A DNA stretch of 64,000 nt from Paenibacillus radicis (ex Xue et al. 2023) (GTDB taxonomy: Bacteria > Bacillota > Bacilli > Paenibacillales > NBRC-103111). Below, piece by piece: positions 51,313 through 59,252 of the stretch (position 1 is its first letter; each line of letters starts with the position of its first letter). The stretch is from NCBI RefSeq assembly GCF_024722015.1, contig NZ_JANQBD010000034.1, positions 26,801-90,800 on the forward strand, given 5' to 3'. The notes below the pieces were generated by a model. The model worked only from the letters and a program-made list of their open reading frames with translations, searched no databases and was not told the origin of the DNA. Made by a program: the position numbers and the translations under genes.

Positions 51313-52404
51313 ATGAAATCAAAATATGTATTGGTGAAAGACGAGATAAAGTCCTGGATTTTGCATGGCAAAGTTTCGGCTCACGAAAAAATTGGCACTG
51401 AGAACGACATTATGGAGAGGTTTGATGTTAGCCGCCATACGGTTCGGCAAGCAATAGGGGATTTAGAGAAAGAAGGGTGGATTTACCGATGGCAGGGGAA
51501 GGGGACTTTTTGTGCGGATGCATCTAAAAGAAGCAAGTCTCATTCATACAAGACTATTGGTGTAATCACTACGTATATCTCTGAATATATTTTTTCCTCC
51601 ATCATAAGAGGAATCGAGTCGTATTTGAGCAGTACGGATTATATGTTTATTTTAACGAGCACTAATAACAACATAGAAAAAGAGAAGAAATGCATAGATT
51701 CTATTTTAGCCCGAAATGTAGATGCCATAATTGTTGAACCCACTAAAAGCGCGATCTATAACCCAAATATCAACTATTATTTAAATATGGAAACAAACCA
51801 TATCCCCTATGTCATGTTAAATGCCTTATATCCACAACTGCAAGCGCCTAGCCTAACTATGGATGAGGAGCAGGGAGGATTTCTTGCAACAGAACATTTA
51901 ATTCAGCTGGGTCATAAAAAGATCATTGGCATTTTTAAGGCGGATGACTTGCAAGGCGTCAATAGGATGAACGGGTTTATTCGGGCCCACCGAGTTCATA
52001 ACTTGCCAATAATTCCAGGACTGATTATATCTTATAATACAGAGGACCCAAGAGAGAAGATTCAAAGTGAAATAAAAAATCTATTTAACAACCATAATAA
52101 TGATGTAACAGCCATTTTTAGTTATAACGATGCGATTGCCCTTTACATCATTAATTTTTTAAGGGAATTAAATATTAATGTCCCTGAAGATATTTCTGTA
52201 GTCGGATACGATGATTCTTATTTGGCAGAAATGTCGGAAGTGAAGCTCACATCGGTTATACATCCGAAAAGAACCATGGGACTGGACGCAGCTAAATTGA
52301 TTGTTGACTTGATTGAAGGGAAACAGCAAGGTTCCCAGTTACAATCGGTCATATACAAACCTGAATTGGTTGTCAGGACCTCAACTGCAACAGCGAAAAA
52401 CTAG
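51313..52404 (+). CDS. araR: Arabinose operon repressor AraR
   Basis: A 363-residue hybrid regulator. Residues 1-70 are a GntR-type winged helix (VKDEIKSWILHGKV, then TENDIMERFDVSRHTVRQAIGDLEKEGWIYRWQGKGTF); the rest is a LacI/GalR-type sugar-sensing domain (KTIGVITTYISEYIFSSIIRGIESYL, STNNNIEKE, IIVEPTKSA, IGIFKADDLQGVNRMNGFI, SVVGYDDS, EVKLTSVIHPK). The run of matches to B. subtilis AraR, including TTYISxYIF and FKADDxQGVxRMNGFI, is strong. It should bind the two boxes upstream of the transport genes and release with arabinose. It is the last gene of its own operon, so regulation is autogenous. Confidence 0.93.
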   Translation: MKSKYVLVKDEIKSWILHGKVSAHEKIGTENDIMERFDVSRHTVRQAIGDLEKEGWIYRWQGKGTFCADASKRSKSHSYKTIGVITTYISEYIFSSIIRGIESYLSSTDYMFILTSTNNNIEKEKKCIDSILARNVDAIIVEPTKSAIYNPNINYYLNMETNHIPYVMLNALYPQLQAPSLTMDEEQGGFLATEHLIQLGHKKIIGIFKADDLQGVNRMNGFIRAHRVHNLPIIPGLIISYNTEDPREKIQSEIKNLFNNHNNDVTAIFSYNDAIALYIINFLRELNINVPEDISVVGYDDSYLAEMSEVKLTSVIHPKRTMGLDAAKLIVDLIEGKQQGSQLQSVIYKPELVVRTSTATAKN

Positions 52405-52449
52405 GTTTCTTAGGCTTGTTCCATCTAAACCCCATACTTGCAATAGACC

Positions 52450-52484
52450 TAAAAGGGAGAGGCCGAGCGCTTCTCTCTTTTCTG
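52450..52484 (+). terminator. Terminator after araR
   Basis: AAAAGGGAGA and TCTCTCTTTT form a stem around a GC-rich loop, with TTTTCTG as the tail. Confidence 0.75.
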
Positions 52485-52580
52485 TATGCTGCAAGGACGA
52501 TAGTCCAAGACGCCTTCGAAGTATGGCAATAATATTCACCCCATCAAAAGTTTTACAGCTCGTCATGCTAGTCTGCATAA

Positions 52581-52609
52581 TTGTCCAAGTCCCCACATAG
52601 ACATGTTAT
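52581..52609 (+). promoter_or_regulatory. Candidate promoter of the LolA-like lipoprotein gene
   Basis: TTGTCC at 52581-52586 and TGTTAT at 52604-52609 with a 17-base spacer, 35 bases before the ATG. Both boxes depart from consensus, so this is moderate support. Confidence 0.4.
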
Positions 52610-52644
52610 CAGTTGCTATTTACTATGTGCTGGAGGGGATTGAA

Positions 52645-54129
52645 ATGCGGCGAGTCACGTGGGTGATTGCCTTAGTGATGTGCTTGAGCCTTGTGTTGGC
52701 GGGGTGCGGCAAGAAGGATGCAGGATCAGTAGTTAAGGATTTGGACACGATGTTGAACAAGTTGGACAGTTATCAAGGCAGCGGGCGTATGATCCTGCAT
52801 ACGGGTCAGGAGCCGCAGGAGTATCAAGTGGATGTATGGTATCAGAACCCTCATTATTACCGTATTTCTTTGAAAAATGATAAGAAGGATATCACACAGA
52901 TCGTGCTGCGCAACGATGATGGAGTATTTGTTTTGACGCCGCATTTGAACAAGAGCTTCCGCTTCCAGAGTGATTGGCCAGAGAATCAAGGGCAGGTGTA
53001 TTTGTATCAGTCTTTGGTTCAGAGCATTCTACTGGATAATGAGCGTCAATTTACAACAGATGATAAAGGGTATGTGTTCGATGTGTTGGCGAATTATCAG
53101 AACGGTTCGTTGGCGCGGCAGAAGATTTGGTTGGATAAAAAGACTTATGCTCCTCAGCACGTTGAAGTATCCGACTCCAATGCAAATGTCATGGTAATTG
53201 TGGATTTCAATCAGTTTGAGTTTAGTAAGAAGTTTGAAAAGGATTCGTTCGATATGCAGCGCAACATGACTAGCTGGAAGATCGAGACTTTGCCAACTAT
53301 GGCAGCCGCTCCAGCGGGCGATGCTAAGGCAGCTGATGCCGGCAAAGCCGGAACAACAGCTGCAAGTAGCGGCAAGGCCGGGGCAGCTGGCGCAGCGGCA
53401 GGTCCAGCAGGCGCCACAGGGGCGGCAGCAGGGCAAGGAGCAAGCGCGGGAACCGCGGGCAGCGGTGCCGCAGCGGGAACTGGAGCCGCCGCAGCTACTG
53501 GAACGGCGGCAGGCAAGGACGGTGCCGCAGGCCAAGGCAAGGCTGCAGGTCCGGCAGCAGCCACCGGCGCCCCAGCGGGCCAAGCGACAGGCGCAGGCAC
53601 TGCGGCAGCAGGGCAAGCCGCGGGCACCAAGGCAGGAGCGGCAGCGGCACCAGGCGCTGGAGCCAACGGCGGAGCGCCGGCAGCAGCTACAACCAGCAAT
53701 GGAGCGCAGAGCAAGGCAGGAGCTGCTGCTACCGGCACAGCCGCAGCGGTCACTCCGGCAGATGCAGCCAAGCAAAAGGCAGCCGCTCAGAAGCAATTCG
53801 GAGTGATAGAGCCTTACTATACACCTAGCGGTGTAAAGCGCCAGGATGTTAATGAGATTAAGCTTGGCGAAGAGAAAGCGGTAATGCTGCGCTACTCAGG
53901 CAAATATAACTATACATTGGTGGAATCACATCCTCAAACACAGACCGTGTCGGTTCTTCCAGGGGATATCGTAGACTTGGGCTACACCTTGGCGGTTGTA
54001 ACGGGTGACGAGAAAAAGACATTAATGTGGACTTACGACGGTGTGGAGTTCAGACTCTCAACCGGGGATCTCCCGATGACAGAGATGATTAAGGTAGCTC
54101 AAGCTGTACAGGGCGAAATGGGCAAGTGA
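52645..54129 (+). CDS. LolA-like (YdcC-type) lipoprotein with long Ala/Gly-rich linker
   Basis: A 494-residue lipoprotein. The signal peptide ends at lipobox LAGC near residue 19. Residues about 25-215 form a LolA/MucB-like beta domain (LNKLDSYQGSGRMILHTGQE, VWYQNPHYYRISL, GVFVLTPHLNKSFRFQSDWP). Residues about 220-380 are almost only Ala, Gly, Thr, Ser, Pro, Lys and Gln in repeated GAAAG-type units. The last 110 residues form a second small domain (AVMLRYSGKYNYTLVES, LGYTLAVVTGDEKKTLMWTYDG). In B. subtilis the similar ydcC lies before alr, as here. ATG at 52645 with GGAGGGG upstream is preferred. A role at the spore or cell surface is inferred; the linker is much longer than needed for the fold and is GC-rich. 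Confidence 0.82.
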   Translation: MRRVTWVIALVMCLSLVLAGCGKKDAGSVVKDLDTMLNKLDSYQGSGRMILHTGQEPQEYQVDVWYQNPHYYRISLKNDKKDITQIVLRNDDGVFVLTPHLNKSFRFQSDWPENQGQVYLYQSLVQSILLDNERQFTTDDKGYVFDVLANYQNGSLARQKIWLDKKTYAPQHVEVSDSNANVMVIVDFNQFEFSKKFEKDSFDMQRNMTSWKIETLPTMAAAPAGDAKAADAGKAGTTAASSGKAGAAGAAAGPAGATGAAAGQGASAGTAGSGAAAGTGAAAATGTAAGKDGAAGQGKAAGPAAATGAPAGQATGAGTAAAGQAAGTKAGAAAAPGAGANGGAPAAATTSNGAQSKAGAAATGTAAAVTPADAAKQKAAAQKQFGVIEPYYTPSGVKRQDVNEIKLGEEKAVMLRYSGKYNYTLVESHPQTQTVSVLPGDIVDLGYTLAVVTGDEKKTLMWTYDGVEFRLSTGDLPMTEMIKVAQAVQGEMGK

Positions 54130-54268
54130 GGGAAATGAGCTGCTCCTTTCAATAGGATGATTGTTTAATGCCGGAAGCAAATTGTTTCTATAAATAAGTC
54201 CGCTGGATATCATTACCGAAAATGCAACTAACGTTTCCCTGATAATTTCCTATTCAATATTTTGTACA

Positions 54269-54297
54269 TTGACACTCGTGTGAGATGGGATTACCAT
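54269..54297 (+). promoter_or_regulatory. Promoter of alr
   Basis: TTGACA at 54269-54274 and TACCAT at 54292-54297 with a 17-base spacer. Transcription would start near 54304, leaving an 85-base leader with a strong hairpin (54333-54362) before the alr start codon. Confidence 0.65.
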
Positions 54298-54332
54298 AAG
54301 TTTATTGAAAAAATCATCATACGGCACGTTGA

Positions 54333-54362
54333 GGGGGAAGCTCCCTGTACAGGGGGCTTCCC
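54333..54362 (+). promoter_or_regulatory. Leader hairpin before alr
   Basis: GGGGAAGCTCCCTG and CAGGGGGCTTCCC pair around a short loop. The tail is TTGATTG, not a T-run, so it is a weak terminator at best. It may be a transcript stabiliser or a control element of alr. Confidence 0.5.
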
Positions 54363-54388
54363 TTGATTGTCATAGAGAAGGTGGACTT

Positions 54389-55576
54389 ATGGATTCGTTT
54401 TTTCGGCCAACGAGGGTAGAAATTTCATTGGATGCTTTACGAACCAATTTGAATGAATTTAGGCGGGTACTGCCTGCACATGTAAAAATGATGGCTGTGG
54501 TCAAAGCGGACGCTTACGGGCATGGAGCCGTCGAGGTTAGCCGGGAGGCGCTTCGCTGTGGTGTTGAGTACATAGCGGTAGCTTTTTTGGATGAGGGCTT
54601 GGAATTGCGCCAGGCTGGTATTACAGCACCGATCTTGGTATTGGGCTATACACCTCCAGAAGGCCTTGAGGCGGCTTGGGAATACGATATAACGGTTAAT
54701 GTGTACAGCCATGGGGTATTGGATGCTTTTGAACGTTTAGAGCCACGAGAGAAGCCGCTGTCTATTCATGTGAAAATCGATTCAGGGATGAATCGACTGG
54801 GCTTGTCTACGGAAGCTGAGGCTATTGAGCTTATCGAGAGGGCGCTTGCGATCCCGGGACTGAATATCGAGGGGCTGTTTACCCATTATGCATGTGCGGA
54901 TGAAACAGATAAAACCTTTACCATAGAGCAGCATCAGAGGTTTGACCGGGTAGTGCAATATTTTCGCGACCGAGGGATAGAATTTGCATATGTGCATGCA
55001 GGTAACAGCGCTGCGGCAATTGATTCGCCTGAGCTAACGTATAATATGGTACGTCTGGGTATTAGCATGTATGGGATGTATCCGTCTAAAGAGGTTAATC
55101 ATAAACTGATTGAGCTGCAGCCTGTACTAAGCATCAAGAGCGGGGTTGTCATGGTGAAAACAATACCACCCGATTCAGGCATCAGCTATGGGACGATATA
55201 CCGTACCACTGAAGAAGAAACGATTGCAACTTTGCCTATTGGATATGCTGACGGTTATTCACGCATGTTGACTGGGAAGGCTCAGGTTCTTGTAAAAGGG
55301 GAGCGGGTTCCGGTCGTCGGCAGAATTTGCATGGATCAGTGCATGGTGAATGTGACGGGGCTTGCCGATATTCATAGTGAGGAAGAAGTAGTTATTCTGG
55401 GTATGCAAGGCACGGAACGGATAACCGCAGAGGAGCATGCTGACTGGTTGGGTACGGTCAATTATGAGATTACTTGTATGATTTCGCATCGTGTTCCTAG
55501 AATCTATATCCGTGATGGTATCGTAGTGTCTACAGTCAACCCGCTGCTCCGGCAGGGCTCAAGTTCTCGAGAGTAG
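54389..55576 (+). CDS. alr: Alanine racemase
   Basis: PLP enzyme that converts L-alanine to D-alanine for peptidoglycan. The 395 residues open with PTRVEISLDALRTNLNEFRR and carry the PLP lysine in MMAVVKADAYGHGAVEVSREAL near residue 40, IDSGMNRLGL, YVHAGNSAAAI, the second catalytic Tyr region GISYGTIYRT with LPIGYADGYSR, and RICMDQCMVNVT. All look intact. AAGGTGG precedes the ATG; a TTG frame from 54305 runs through the leader hairpin and is not used. ndoAI and ndoA follow after their own promoter region. Confidence 0.96.
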   Translation: MDSFFRPTRVEISLDALRTNLNEFRRVLPAHVKMMAVVKADAYGHGAVEVSREALRCGVEYIAVAFLDEGLELRQAGITAPILVLGYTPPEGLEAAWEYDITVNVYSHGVLDAFERLEPREKPLSIHVKIDSGMNRLGLSTEAEAIELIERALAIPGLNIEGLFTHYACADETDKTFTIEQHQRFDRVVQYFRDRGIEFAYVHAGNSAAAIDSPELTYNMVRLGISMYGMYPSKEVNHKLIELQPVLSIKSGVVMVKTIPPDSGISYGTIYRTTEEETIATLPIGYADGYSRMLTGKAQVLVKGERVPVVGRICMDQCMVNVTGLADIHSEEEVVILGMQGTERITAEEHADWLGTVNYEITCMISHRVPRIYIRDGIVVSTVNPLLRQGSSSRE

Positions 55577-55671
55577 CAAGCTTGGTGTAAATTGCCAACC
55601 ATTAATTTGTTAAAGCTGGAGAGGATTTTCAGGTTCAACCGCGAATAAGTATACTACATACTTCTGTGGAA

Positions 55672-55701
55672 TTGAGATTATGTGGTGAAAACAGGTATAA
55701 C
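55672..55701 (+). promoter_or_regulatory. Promoter of ndoAI-ndoA
   Basis: TTGAGA at 55672-55677 and TATAAC at 55696-55701 with an 18-base spacer, 100 bases before the antitoxin start. A second TATAAT-like box near 55735 is possible but has no -35 box. Confidence 0.5.
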
Positions 55702-55801
55702 ATAATTGCTATACTTAGTGCATATACTCATTTTGTATAATTTTGCTGTATATTCGCCATAATGGTAATAAGGTTTGTATGTTTTTGGGGGTGCATGCTT
55801 G

Positions 55802-56083
55802 GTGTCCAACGCACATAACACGAAACGAATAATGATTAGCTTACCGGATTATTTATTGCAAGAAGTAGATGGTATCGTGGAAAAGGAAAACTCCAATCGC
55901 AGTGAATTTATTCGCCAGGCGATGAAGCTTTATTTGGTGGAACGAAAGAAACGTCACCTGAGGGAATCGATGCAGCGGGGTTACATGGAAATGGCAAAGA
56001 TCAATTTAAACATGGCCTCGGAGGCATTTCAGGCGGAGGAAGAAGCAGATAACACTCTGGATCGTTTAGTTAGCGGGGTGTAA
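55802..56083 (+). CDS. ndoAI: Ribbon-helix-helix antitoxin EndoAI (MazE-type)
   Basis: Antitoxin of the NdoA/MazF system, 93 residues, the length usual for Bacillus EndoAI. The N-terminal ribbon-helix-helix DNA-binding domain is TKRIMISLPDYLLQEVDGIVEKENSNRSEFIRQAMKLYL; the C-terminal part is an acidic helix (SEAFQAEEEADNTLDRLVSGV) that wraps the toxin. Start is the GTG at 55802, with GGGGGTG eight bases upstream. The toxin gene begins two bases after its stop. It probably represses its own operon together with the toxin. Confidence 0.92.
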   Translation: MSNAHNTKRIMISLPDYLLQEVDGIVEKENSNRSEFIRQAMKLYLVERKKRHLRESMQRGYMEMAKINLNMASEAFQAEEEADNTLDRLVSGV

Positions 56084-56085
56084 CT

Positions 56086-56436
56086 GTGATTGTCAAACGT
56101 GGCGATGTTTTTTTTGCGGATCTATCACCTGTCGTTGGATCGGAGCAGGGAGGCATCAGGCCTGTTCTGATTATTCAAAATGATATTGGCAATCGTTTCA
56201 GTCCGACGGTCATCGTTGCGGCTATTACAGCACAGATTCAAAAGGCAAAGCTGCCTACGCACGTAGAAATTGATGCGGAGGCGCATGGTTTTGACCGGGA
56301 TTCTGTCATTTTGCTTGAGCAAATTCGCACGATTGATAAGCAGCGTCTCACAGATAAAATTACTCACCTAGATGAAGAGACGATGCGTAAAGTAGATGAT
56401 GCATTGCAAATTAGCGTGGGACTGATTGAGTTTTAA
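56086..56436 (+). CDS. ndoA: mRNA interferase EndoA/NdoA (MazF-type toxin)
   Basis: A 116-residue PemK/MazF endoribonuclease that cuts mRNA at short sequences when not held by the antitoxin. Motifs: MIVKRGDVFFADLSPVVGSEQGGIRPVLIIQND, FSPTVIVAAITAQ, LPTHVEI and DSVILLEQIRTIDKQRL, which holds the conserved active-site Arg and Thr region. GTG start two bases after the antitoxin gene. The order alr-ndoAI-ndoA is the Bacillus one, so this is a housekeeping locus rather than a mobile one. Confidence 0.95.
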   Translation: MIVKRGDVFFADLSPVVGSEQGGIRPVLIIQNDIGNRFSPTVIVAAITAQIQKAKLPTHVEIDAEAHGFDRDSVILLEQIRTIDKQRLTDKITHLDEETMRKVDDALQISVGLIEF

Positions 56437-56451
56437 TGCATTTTATGGATT

Positions 56452-56488
56452 GAAGCGAGGGGCCGCGTGAGGGGCTTCTCTTTTTTTT
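56452..56488 (+). terminator. Terminator after ndoA
   Basis: GAGGGGCC pairs with GGCTTCTC through several G-T pairs, followed by eight T (56481-56488). Stem stability is modest because of the G-T pairs. Confidence 0.65.
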
Positions 56489-56543
56489 GCTTCAGATTGT
56501 CGAAAAAACCATGTTTTCCTACTATAGAGGAGGTCTACCCTAT

Positions 56544-58775
56544 ATGACGATGTCGAAGGAAGAAGTGTTGCAGTTGGAAGAAACAAAAGACAAGGTAGAG
56601 ATAACTGACGAAATGAAGGCGGCGATTCAGGAGAGGATTCAAAAGCAAATTGCCGCAGAGCTGCAGCTGGCCATAGGCAAGGTGCGCACGACAGTTGGAC
56701 TGCTGGATGAAGGTAATACCATTCCTTTTATCGCACGTTACCGTAAGGAAATGACCGGGGAGCTGGACGAAAATCAGCTGAGAGATATCGAGGAGCGTTT
56801 AACGTATTTGCGTAACCTGGAGTCTCGGAAGCTGGAGGTTATTCGGCTTATTGATGAGCAAGGCAAGCTGACGGATGAGCTGAGGGTATCTATTGAGCAG
56901 TCGGTCAAGCTTCAAGAGCTGGAGGATCTGTACCGGCCTTATCGTCAAAAACGTAAAACACGTGCCAGCGTCGCCAAGGAAAAAGGACTCGAGCCGTTGG
57001 CCCAGTGGATTTTATCTCAACCTCGTCAAGGAGATTTACTGGTGGAGGCTGCGAACTATGTGAGCGAAGACAAGGGTGTAGCTACCGCGGCGGAAGCTGT
57101 ACAGGGGGCTATGGACATAATAGCGGAACAAATCGCCGATGATGCTAAAGTGCGGGCATGGGTGCGTAAATATACATATGATCAAGGAATGATCCGGACT
57201 GAGGCGAAGAATGCAGAGCAGGAGTCCGTATACGAAATGTATTACAGCTATCAGGAGCCGGTTCGCAAGCTGCCGCCCCATCGTATTCTGGCAATCAATC
57301 GCGGAGAGCGCGAGGATGTGTTGAAGGTGGCTATGGACGTTCAGACCGACCGCATTCATGAGTATATGGGGCGTCAGCTGGTGAAAGGTCCTTCCGTCGT
57401 AAAAGATACGTTGACCGCCGTCATTGAAGATGCATACAAGCGTCTGCTGGCCCCGTCAATTGAACGTGAGGTACGTAATGAAATGACGGAAATGGCTGAG
57501 GAAAAAGCGATTGAGGTGTTTGCCGAAAATTTGCGTAACCTCTTGCTGCAAGCGCCGGTAAAAGGCAAGGTAGTGCTGGGCGTCGATCCTGCGTTTCGGA
57601 CAGGCTGCAAGCTGGCGGTTGTTGATGATACGGGCAAAATGCTGGAAATCGCCGTAACGTACCCGACTCCGCCTAACAATAAAGTAACGGAAGCAAAAGC
57701 CAAGTTTCGCAAGCTGATTGAAACCTATGGAGTTGAGCTGATCGTAATCGGTAACGGTACGGCATCGAGGGAAACGGAGCAATTCGTGGCTGAGCTTATA
57801 AGTGAGATCAAGGATCGCAGCCTGCAATACTTGATCGTTAACGAAGCCGGAGCGAGCGTATATTCCGCCTCGAAGCTGGCAGCAGGGGAGTTCCCGGACC
57901 TGGACGTGGCTGAACGCAGTGCGATTTCAATAGCGAGACGTCTTCAGGACCCGCTGGCTGAGCTGGTTAAGATAGAACCGAAGGCTATCGGCGTAGGACA
58001 ATATCAGCATGATGTAACGCAAAAGCGGCTGGATGAGAGCTTGACCTTCGTTGTAGAGTCGGCGGTTAACCATGTAGGAGTAGATGTTAATACCGCTTCT
58101 CCATCGCTGCTATCCTATGTTTCAGGTATCAACAGTACATTGGCCAAAAATATTGTGAAGTACCGCGAGGAAAATGGCAAGTTTACAAGCCGTGCGCAGC
58201 TTCAAAAGGTACCTAGGCTCGGAGCGAAGGCTTATGAGCAATGTGCGGGCTTTCTGCGGATTAGTGATGGGAAAAATCCGCTCGACAGCACGCCGATTCA
58301 TCCGGAATCGTACGCCGCGGTGGATACTCTGTTTCGCGAGCTGAAGCTCGAGCTTACACAAGTGGGCACCCAGCAGCTCAAGGAGATGCTGCAGCAGGTA
58401 GAAGCCGCAGAGCTGGCGACCAAGCTGGGCGTAGGGGTGCCTACGCTGCGAGACATTCTGGACAGCCTCCAACGTCCTGGACGCGATCCGCGGGATGAGC
58501 TGCCAGCGCCGATATTCCGCACCGATGTGCTGCAGCTTGAAGATTTGAAAGCGGGTATGGAGCTTCAGGGAACGGTTCGTAATGTTATTGATTTCGGGGC
58601 GTTCGTTGATATTGGGATTAAGAACGATGGTCTCGTCCACATTTCTCAATTGAGTAATACATTCGTCAAACACCCTAAAGATGTCGTGTCTGTTGGCGAT
58701 ACGGTGACCGTATGGGTGTTGAGCGTTGATTTGAAAAAAGGCCGTGTCAGCTTGACGATGAAAAACCCGTCTTAA
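56544..58775 (+). CDS. tex: Tex-family RNA-binding transcription accessory protein
   Basis: A 743-residue Tex protein. Visible order: helical N-terminus with IPFIARYRKEMTGELDENQLRDIEERLTYLRNLE; YqgF-like fold (VLGVDPAFRTGCKLAVVDDTG) in the middle; helix-hairpin-helix block (VGVDVNTASPSLLSYVSGINSTLAKNIVKYREENGKF); and a C-terminal S1 RNA-binding domain (GTVRNVIDFGAFVDIGIKNDGLVHISQL). Tex binds nucleic acids and supports transcription; its exact task in Bacillales is not settled. ATG at 56544 has AGAGGAGGT nine bases upstream. The frame extends back to 56487 without a start signal. Confidence 0.95.
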   Translation: MTMSKEEVLQLEETKDKVEITDEMKAAIQERIQKQIAAELQLAIGKVRTTVGLLDEGNTIPFIARYRKEMTGELDENQLRDIEERLTYLRNLESRKLEVIRLIDEQGKLTDELRVSIEQSVKLQELEDLYRPYRQKRKTRASVAKEKGLEPLAQWILSQPRQGDLLVEAANYVSEDKGVATAAEAVQGAMDIIAEQIADDAKVRAWVRKYTYDQGMIRTEAKNAEQESVYEMYYSYQEPVRKLPPHRILAINRGEREDVLKVAMDVQTDRIHEYMGRQLVKGPSVVKDTLTAVIEDAYKRLLAPSIEREVRNEMTEMAEEKAIEVFAENLRNLLLQAPVKGKVVLGVDPAFRTGCKLAVVDDTGKMLEIAVTYPTPPNNKVTEAKAKFRKLIETYGVELIVIGNGTASRETEQFVAELISEIKDRSLQYLIVNEAGASVYSASKLAAGEFPDLDVAERSAISIARRLQDPLAELVKIEPKAIGVGQYQHDVTQKRLDESLTFVVESAVNHVGVDVNTASPSLLSYVSGINSTLAKNIVKYREENGKFTSRAQLQKVPRLGAKAYEQCAGFLRISDGKNPLDSTPIHPESYAAVDTLFRELKLELTQVGTQQLKEMLQQVEAAELATKLGVGVPTLRDILDSLQRPGRDPRDELPAPIFRTDVLQLEDLKAGMELQGTVRNVIDFGAFVDIGIKNDGLVHISQLSNTFVKHPKDVVSVGDTVTVWVLSVDLKKGRVSLTMKNPS

Positions 58776-58796
58776 GCTTGTTGAATACACGTACAC

Positions 58797-58853
58797 AAAA
58801 AAACAGAGCAAGAGATAGGAGGGTTACCTTCCAGTCTGCTGCTCTGTTTTTTT
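58797..58853. terminator. Bidirectional terminator between tex and cmpA
   Basis: AAAAAACAGAGCA pairs with TGCTCTGTTTTTTT around a 30-base loop that has its own small stem (GGAGGGTTACCTTCC). A-run on one side and T-run on the other allow it to stop both tex and the minus-strand cmpA. Confidence 0.85.
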
Positions 58854-58857
58854 CATA

Positions 58858-58896
58858 ATATCAGACTTCTTCAGCGGAGCTGAAGAAGTCTGATAT
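58858..58896. repeat. Perfect 18-bp inverted repeat
   Basis: ATATCAGACTTCTTCAGC at 58858-58875, GGA loop, then the exact reverse complement at 58879-58896. There is no T-run after it on either strand. It stands just beside the tex terminator and 85 bases from the cmpA stop. It could be a transcript-end protector, a small mobile hairpin, or a protein site; I cannot tell which. Confidence 0.8.
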
Positions 58897-58981
58897 GGCA
58901 AGAAAAGCCACCGCTAAGACACGAATGTATCTTCCTCGAAAGGGCTTCGATCAGAAGCTTTTCTTATAAAGGAGTCCTATG

Positions 58982-59125
58982 CTAATGGAGTTGAGAGGAC
59001 GAAGATTCCTCCGCATCGCTCCGCCGCGTCCGGTAGAAAAACCAACAGTCGTTCAACAGCCTTACTTGTCTGTGGTTTTTGTTGTAGAATGCGCGCATTA
59101 GTTGATTGCATAACCATTGTGGCAA
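58982..59125 (-). CDS. cmpA: Cortex morphogenetic protein CmpA
   Basis: A 47-residue spore protein. Translation of the minus strand from a TTG at 59125 gives MPQWLCNQLMRAFYNKNHRQ followed by VRLLNDCWFFYRTRR and a short Ser-rich tail. The PxWLxxQ start, AF-x-K-x-(N/D) and RLLN-x-CWFFY core match CmpA of Bacillus species (37 residues there), which delays cortex formation and targets SpoIVA by way of ClpXP in sporulation quality control. AAGGGG lies nine bases before the TTG. Position between tex and sprT on the opposite strand is the same as in B. subtilis. The tail is about ten residues longer than in Bacillus. A plus-strand frame of 40 codons over the same bases is a shadow. Confidence 0.88.
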   Translation of the reverse strand: MPQWLCNQLMRAFYNKNHRQVRLLNDCWFFYRTRRSDAEESSSSQLH

Positions 59126-59252
59126 ACGTAACAGCCCCTTCCCGCTAACCTAGTATGCGTGCTTAAAGGCCCTTCTCATGCTGCTCAAACAGGGGGCTTT
59201 AAACCGTTATCATAGTATAGGATATGGTCGGGTGGGCTTATGGGTGCAGGTC

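Noticed and set aside
53029..53796. Long minus-strand frames (255 and 186 codons) under the lipoprotein linker
   Set aside because: They arise from the GC-rich repetitive linker read backwards and give Cys- or Ala/Pro-rich nonsense; the plus frame has a signal peptide and domains.
55802..56436. ndoAI-ndoA as a mobile toxin-antitoxin module
   Set aside because: The alr-ndoAI-ndoA-tex order is the fixed Bacillales arrangement, so it is core genome.
58979..59101. Plus-strand ORF of 40 codons with AAAGGAG upstream
   Set aside because: The opposite strand encodes CmpA with clear family residues, and both cannot be the real gene here; the plus product has no motif.
59200..59225. CATATCCTA on the minus strand upstream of cmpA as a sporulation sigma -10 box
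   Set aside because: It fits a loose sigma-E/K pattern, but no matching -35 element is at the right distance and it is about 90 bases from the start.
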